A stretch of DNA of 64,000 nt, from the NCBI GenBank assembly GCA_030849075.1, contig JASAOO010003510.1, forward strand, positions 21,647 to 85,646, written 5' to 3'. Positions 59,765 to 64,000 of this stretch are shown in pieces; the first letter of the stretch is position 1; each line of letters begins with the position of its first letter. The position numbers were made by a program, and so were the translations under genes. The DNA comes from Zelonia costaricensis. Taxonomy: Eukaryota > Euglenozoa > Kinetoplastea > Trypanosomatida > Trypanosomatidae. The notes beneath the pieces are model-generated. The model did not search any database. It had not been told where the DNA came from and was given only the letters and a program-made list of their open reading frames with translations.

Positions 59765-60090
59765 ATGTCCATGAGCAAGCTCGTCCTCGCCGCCGCCGCC
59801 CTCGTGGCGCTCGCGTCGACCCCGGCCCTCGCCGATTCGACAACGACGACGGCGGTGCCGGTGCGCCTCGGCCAGAATATCGTGACGATTGTCCTGATCA
59901 TCGGCGTCTCTGTGGCGATCTCTCTCGGCTTCTTGCTGTGGCACGTTATCCCGAAGATCCGCAGCGGCGAGCTGAGCCTGAAGAACATCGACTTCGACTG
60001 GCGCGCGGAGCTGCTGAACCAGACGTCGCGCAAGGAGAAGGAGCGCCGCGCCGCCGAGAAGGCCCGCCGTGCCGACGAGATGGCCGCCGG
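59701..60090 (+). repeat. Near-identical duplicated segment, copy 2
   Basis: Partner of 54186-54573; identity stops abruptly within the codons after DEMAA. Confidence 0.92.
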
Positions 60091-60229
60091 CCAGCTCGTG
60101 CAGGTCGGTGCCGAGAGCATGGCGGACCAGAACGGGCACAACGAGCCGCTTTCCCACCGCGAGGGCCCGACGGACGTGAACTCGAACGTGGAGGTCTTCG
60201 TACCGGAGAACGGGCAGGCGCGCCACTAG
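59765..60229 (+). CDS. Small type I membrane protein, tail variant B
   Basis: 154 residues. Same signal peptide, ectodomain, transmembrane segment and charged helix as the gene at 54249 (108 identical residues), then a different 46-residue tail starting GQLVQVGAESMADQNG and ending VFVPENGQARH. The abrupt end of identity and near-zero silent divergence before it point to gene conversion or recent partial duplication. The shared leader, including a poly-C tract just before CACCATG, suggests similar translation. Function unknown; different tails imply different cytosolic partners or destinations. Confidence 0.88.
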   Translation: MSMSKLVLAAAALVALASTPALADSTTTTAVPVRLGQNIVTIVLIIGVSVAISLGFLLWHVIPKIRSGELSLKNIDFDWRAELLNQTSRKEKERRAAEKARRADEMAAGQLVQVGAESMADQNGHNEPLSHREGPTDVNSNVEVFVPENGQARH

Positions 60230-63101
60230 AGGGCGGTAACGGCGGCCGAGGTCGCCCTCATCTTTCCTTTTCGCTCTCTTCCGCGCCGCCGTCAGAGGCG
60301 TTTTGCCTCTTTCGGTGAAGTCTCTAAGCCTAACTCCAGTGTCCATTTCTGTTTTCTTCTTCCACCCTCTAGCATCTGTCGATTCCCTCCTTGCTTTTGA
60401 TCCTTTCCTGGCAGTCGGGCCTCCCCTTTCCCTCCACTTGCCGTCTTGCCTCTTCTCTGTCCTCTGTCTCGCTCCCCGTTTGCGCACGTGCGTCTATGCA
60501 ATTCTTCTCTCTCCGCCTCTCTCGTCTCACGTCTGCAGCTGCCACGCGCCTTGTCGGCGAGGTTTTTTGAAGTCTTGCGGAACTCTCGCACTTTTCCGCC
60601 CCCTGGTGTGCCGCAACGCTACAACACCTGAAAGACGAATGCCGCACTTCAAAGACGACGTGCCCAAGGCTGCGCTTTCCGCGGTGCGCCCCGACGCGTG
60701 CAACGAGACAGAGGGCGGAAAAAAGGGGTAGAGAATGGGGGCGACCGTGCGAGCGGGAAGGCCCGGCTGCGTGAAGAACTCTAAATTGTTGCGCTGAGCA
60801 TTTCGCTCTCTCTCCCTTTCCTTTTCCCCACGATTTGTGTCTTTAGCTGTTTTTGTTTTTTTTCTTCGCCATCCCTCATCTTGGCCCCCTTCTCTCCCCC
60901 TTTTTGTTTCCTCGCCTCTTTTGCTTCTTTCCCTTTGTCCTCGCCTTCCTGTTGCCTTTTCACCTCCCCTCTTCTGTTTCCCGTTTTGGTGCTGTTTTTG
61001 GCTTTCCACCGGCACGAAGGTCGGCTGCGTTGACGTGTCCCGTAACGTCTTCCCGGCGGCTCTCGGGCTGTATGCGTGTGTGTGTTTTTTGTTGGTGTGT
61101 GTGTGTGTGCTTGTGTGCCCACTTCCTTCTCCGCTCTCCTTTCACAAGCCCCCCCCCCCCATTCTCCACTTCTCCAAGTTATTACGGTTGCTCACACAAG
61201 TCTGAGGCCAGTGAGACGAGATGAAGGGATGGCAAGGAGAGGGGGGACGGCGCAGCTTAAAGGTGCAGGAAGCGGAGGAAGACGCAGGCTCACGGTTCCT
61301 GGCTACGAGTTGCAGTGTCTAGGAAAGATAGCAAGTGTAATCGATGCTTGATCGGGTCGAGCACGGGGTGTTTGCGTGACCACAAGCGCACTGACGGGCC
61401 GCACATACACGCCGACACCACAGCCCCCCTTTTCCCCTCCTTCTTCACGCGCGACCGGGCTGCCGGACAGGCGGCGTGTCGCTTGTTTTGCAGCGTGAGG
61501 GGAGCTCCGTTGAGGCGGGGTCTCGTACGACGGCTCCGCTCTGGGCGCAAGTTTGCACACGTGGAGGCGTGACTCACCTTTTCCTTTTTTGCTTGTGCCC
61601 GTGTCCTTTTTGACCGCGCACGCGCAGGTGCGCGCGTGCCCGGTGTTGCGCTCGCTCCGTCGCACCTTTGTCATGCACCCGTTTGTCTTTTGTGAGTGTG
61701 CGCGTGTGTGTAGTTCTCTTGCCGCGGTGTATTAGTCGTAAGCGTCCTGGGGCGCTCACATATATGTGTGTGGAGTTCCTTCTTCCTGTATGTGTTGCCA
61801 CCCCAGACGTGGTGTACGGGAGCGTCTGGCGAGGAGATGGAGGGACAGCTGCATGTGCTTGTGAGTCGTGACAAGCGCGGTAGTTGTTTGCCGTAACTGG
61901 GCATCGACGACTCTCAACACGGGCTACGCCTGGTGGGGACACGTGAGCATTTCGGCAGTTAGTCCACCCCCTTCATCTCTCCTTCCGCCGCGCTCTCGAC
62001 TCGTCGTGTTGTGGTCTTCACTCCTTTTTTATAAATGCCCCGTTCCGGTCGCAGTGACTTCGCATTTTTCCCTCCGTTTTATTCCGCGACAGAGCATGTG
62101 CGGGTGTGCCATGTCTGTGTGCGTGTTTGCTTGTGCGTTCCACTTTCTTGATTGCGCTCCCCCTTCCCCCTCCGCTCTTGCGACCTGGCGTTGCGTGCGG
62201 TGCGTGCGCGTGCCCGCGTCTGTGCTATGGAATTGCTCCCCGCTCGCCTGCTGTTCTCGCTTTGGCTCCTTCACTTCTTCTGTGGGTGGTGGGCAAGACT
62301 AGAGAGCAGCTCTCTCGCCGCTGCAGTGCGTTTCGCATTTCTGGTGAAGAGCGTCTTTCACTGCGTGTCCGCCTTTGGAGTCGAGGCGAGGGCGCTAGGA
62401 GAACGGGGAGAGGGGGTGGGGGTGGGTGTGTGTGTAGGGGCGGGGGGGGGGCGCAGACGTTGAAGTGAGCTGAGGGCCTGGTTGCTGTTTCTCGTTTCTC
62501 TCCCCCTCTCTCTGTGCTTCTTCACCGTTGACGCGGAGACGGGTGGGGGTGTTGACGCTCCCCTTTGTCTTCTGCGCTGCGTGCCCTTTCGTGCGTGGGC
62601 TTTTGCTTTTCGTCTCTCCCCGTCCCTCTCTCTAACTGTGCCGGTGTCAGCCGGCGTGGGCCACTGGAGAGCAAGACAGTCAAACAAGCGGTGCGTCCCG
62701 CGAATGCTAGCGTCTTCCCATTCGCGTTACTGCGGCCTTGCCTGCCAACCGCTTTGACACTCTTCTTCTCCGTGGCTCCCACAGCGGAGCTCCGCTTGCC
62801 TTTTTTCTCTGTGCGTGCTGCTGTGTTCAGCGGCACAAGGGATACGGCAGCGCACGCAACGCTGCGAATAGGAAGTTGCTGACGAAGGCGAACGCAAGAC
62901 AAACAACAAAAAAGCAGCCGCAGTGAGAAGGACAGGAACAAGAGCAACTATAGTGACACCGCCCCCGCCCCCCCTCATCCTGTCACTCTTCGACTTCATC
63001 TTGCTTCCTTTTTTTCTTTTGTGCTCTTTGATGTTGATCCCCATCACTTCCTCGACTTGTGTTTATTTTTGACTTATTTCGCGGTGTATCGTGTCCATGC
63101 G

Positions 63102-63131
63102 TCCCACTAAGGCGTCCGTACATTAGTGGGA
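63102..63131 (+). other. Potential RNA hairpin
   Basis: TCCCACTAA and TTAGTGGGA pair perfectly over 9 bp with a 12-nt loop; a G-U pair can extend the stem by one. It lies 0.8 kb upstream of RPL21. Confidence 0.6.
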
Positions 63132-63889
63132 TCCGCATAAAAAACGCCCCCCACTCCGTGACGTGTAGAGTACTCGCAGATATGTGTGATGCGGTGGGCG
63201 ACCGCTGCGCTTGTGGAGTGACTCACGTGAAACACGTTTGGAGAGTGGAGGCTGAAAGTGGCGCACACGACACACGCTCATAAATGAACTTGGCTAAAGG
63301 GGAAAGAAAAGAAAAAAAGGAAAAAACACTTTTGAGTGCACCAACGAAGTCAAAGCAGATGAAGTTCGGCTGCTCGGAACTGAAATGCGAGCGGCTATGG
63401 AAGGTGAGAGCCGAAACTCGACTCGAGAAGGCTTCCGGCGCAGGTCGTGCTTCCGCCACCCCGACTCTTTCACTTCACGAGCGCGGTGTCTGGGACAACA
63501 CCGCACTTCCAGAGCGTGCGGAGGGCGGGGCCAGGCCCAAAGCGCTGAAGGCCGCTTTCCAGTCCTTCTGTGCTTTTGACTGTGACGCAGGGGAGTGCGT
63601 GTTGTCCGCACGCACTCTCGAGGGGGAGGGGGACGCATCGCGCAGCCCTTCACTTCCCTCGCGGCACCCCCAGCGACGACGTCCTGTAGGCGCAAGGCCC
63701 CTCTTTTGTGGTTTCGCCCTCCACTCTTGCTCGCCCCGTCGCTTTCCCTTTCGCTTTTCCGTTTCGACGATGACATCCCTACTTGCACTTTCACACATCA
63801 ACCGTCACACGAACATACACTCGCACACACCCTCGGCTGCATTCAACTCGCTTACCCCGGGCACCGCCTACCTCTGCGCCTGTCTCGCC

Positions 63890-63935
63890 CCTTATTTCTC
63901 TCCCTGTCCGCACAGAAGAGTCCCCTCTCTCGCAG
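63890..63935 (+). promoter_or_regulatory. Trans-splice acceptor region for RPL21
   Basis: C/T-rich tract with two AGs (63914-63915 and 63934-63935); the second is 7 nt before ATG 63943. A short leader is usual for ribosomal protein genes. Confidence 0.6.
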
Positions 63936-63942
63936 GAAAAAA

Positions 63943-64000
63943 ATGGTCCACTCGTACGGCTACAAGTCCGGCACGCGCCACCTCTTCGCCAAGAAGTTCC
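63943..64000 (+). CDS. RPL21: 60S ribosomal protein L21 (eL21), 3' end missing
   Basis: Nineteen codons are visible before the window ends: MVHSYGYKSGTRHLFAKKF. This is the trypanosomatid form of the eL21 N-terminus (G-[YKR]-x-x-GTR...F). eL21 sits in the central protuberance of the large ribosomal subunit. The A-rich bases immediately before ATG and the nearby acceptor support the start. The remainder, expected at about 140 more residues, lies outside the window. Confidence 0.9.
   Translation, partial: MVHSYGYKSGTRHLFAKKF

Larger units (their letters stand above)
60230..63942. other. Long gene-free stretch (3.7 kb)
   Basis: No gene seen. T-rich tracts at 60840-60990, TG repeats near 61078-61110, C-runs near 61150 and 62965. 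A 9-bp inverted repeat (63102-63131) could form a hairpin. Probably a long 3' UTR plus the leader of RPL21. Confidence 0.6.

Noticed and set aside
59047..60318. 423-codon frame covering the second membrane-protein gene in another frame
   Set aside because: Pro/Arg-rich shadow; the true frame has signal peptide and transmembrane segment and is duplicated at 54249.
44092..63942. Possible SIDER-type retroposons in the long spacers
   Set aside because: I could not recognise the signature sequence or a target-site duplication by eye; a profile search would be needed.

Overview
The window is nuclear DNA of a kinetoplastid, most likely a Leishmania-like trypanosomatid (Leishmaniinae). The reasons are uninterrupted GC-rich genes on one strand, pyrimidine tracts followed by AG (trans-splice acceptors) just upstream of many start codons, CA/GT microsatellites and long C and T runs between genes, a tRNA-Tyr gene with an 11-nt intron, and a typical trypanosomatid ribosomal protein L21 start at the right edge. 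The species cannot be fixed from the sequence alone. All 22 protein genes lie on the + strand, as expected for one polycistronic unit; only tRNA genes use the other strand.

Layout. 1-15.1 kb: the 3' part of a CID + CCCH + RanBP2 zinc-finger protein, two tandem amidinotransferase-fold (CtlX-like) paralogs, a 3.7-kb gene-free stretch, a small leucine-rich protein, a mitochondrial-looking TPR protein, the AAA+ ATPase RUVBL1 and a SET-domain protein. 15.6-19.7 kb: the peroxin PEX1 (glycosome biogenesis), a GGGT tract, then five tRNA genes (Asn-, Tyr-, Thr-, Pro+, Asn+) flanked by an 85-bp inverted repeat made of the two Asn genes. 19.7-41 kb: a 1950-residue protein of unknown function with relaxed codon use, a LicD-like type II membrane protein, a PDCD2/Tsr4 protein, an ankyrin protein, a 953-residue protein with about 43 EEARKA hexapeptides, an unrecognised 864-residue protein and a type III PI4-kinase. 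41-64 kb: an adenosine-kinase-like PfkB protein, an LYR protein (NDUFB9-like), a patatin-like protein without the usual nucleophile, a secretory metallophosphoesterase, two near-identical small membrane proteins with different tails, and the start of RPL21. Gene-free gaps of 3-5 kb interrupt this last region.

The genes are not an operon in the bacterial sense. They are co-transcribed housekeeping and lineage-specific genes whose mRNAs are separated by trans-splicing and polyadenylation. The most notable points are two probable pseudoenzymes (the upstream CtlX-like paralog and the patatin-like protein), the tail-swapped membrane protein pair, the tRNA island with its inverted repeat and neighbouring G-quadruplex tract, and the CID/CCCH/RanBP2 protein, a candidate pre-mRNA 3'-end factor. 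No mobile element, CRISPR array or operon-like novel defence system was seen.
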